The position numbers and the translations under genes were made by a program. A stretch of 5,937 nt of DNA from an uncultured bacterium (GTDB taxonomy: Bacteria; Hydrogenedentota; Hydrogenedentia; Hydrogenedentales; JAEUWI01), in assembly GCA_937895305.1 (NCBI GenBank), contig CALAXS010000797.1, forward strand, positions 1 to 5,937, in the 5' to 3' direction. Below are positions 5,880-5,937 of this stretch, one piece after another (within the stretch, counting starts at the first letter, position 1; each line of letters opens with the position of its first letter). The notes beneath the pieces were generated by a model. That model worked only from the letters and a program-made list of their open reading frames with translations. It made no database searches and had not been told where the DNA came from.

Positions 5880-5937
5880 TATAATTTCAGATCTACCTGT
5901 GCGTCCCAACGTCACTCATGAAAGAATTAAATATGCA
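5880..5937 (+). other. Possible weak promoter and truncated gene start at window end
   Basis: After the terminator, 5811-5879 shows nothing I can name. A perfect TATAAT lies at 5880-5885, but the best -35 (TATGCA, 5856-5861, 3 of 6 with an 18-base spacer) is poor. An ATG at 5918 opens a frame reading MKELNM up to the window edge, without a visible Shine-Dalgarno. A further gene may begin here, but too little is present to say. Confidence 0.2.

Overview
The window reads as a stretch of bacterial chromosome with five protein-coding genes, all on the + strand, separated by gaps of about 70 to 220 bases. I see no tRNA, rRNA, CRISPR array, insertion sequence or attachment site. The organism cannot be named from this sequence. 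A signal-anchored esterase-like protein, an exported catalase-peroxidase, clear Shine-Dalgarno sites and a consensus housekeeping promoter suggest a free-living, probably double-membraned bacterium that meets oxygen. The phylum is open.

Layout: (1) 1-927, a membrane-anchored or secreted SGNH/GDSL hydrolase. (2) 928-1149, a gap holding a 35-bp imperfect palindrome. (3) 1150-1599, nrdR, the repressor of ribonucleotide reductase genes. (4) 1707-2651, a sugar-1-phosphate nucleotidyltransferase of the RmlA-like type with a C-terminal hexapeptide-repeat tail. (5) 2652-2853, a gap with a 19-bp inverted repeat built into a perfect -35/-10 promoter. (6) 2854-3279, a Fur-family regulator that closely resembles actinobacterial FurA. 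(7) 3351-5738, katG, a bifunctional catalase-peroxidase with an N-terminal signal peptide, followed by a strong intrinsic terminator. (8) 5811-5937, a tail with little in it except a possible weak promoter and a possible start of a further gene at 5918.

The coherent unit is the furA-katG pair. One promoter, one operator-like inverted repeat and one terminator enclose a peroxide-sensing type regulator and its expected target. Two points stand out. The furA promoter places the transcription start on the A of the ATG, so the mRNA should be leaderless. KatG has two well-formed start sites: the first gives a form with a signal peptide, and the second (3525, with its own Shine-Dalgarno) gives a normal-looking cytoplasmic enzyme. 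The first three genes are ordinary housekeeping or envelope genes with no obvious functional link to furA-katG. I do not see a wholly unknown system here; the interest lies in the regulation and localisation of the furA-katG module.
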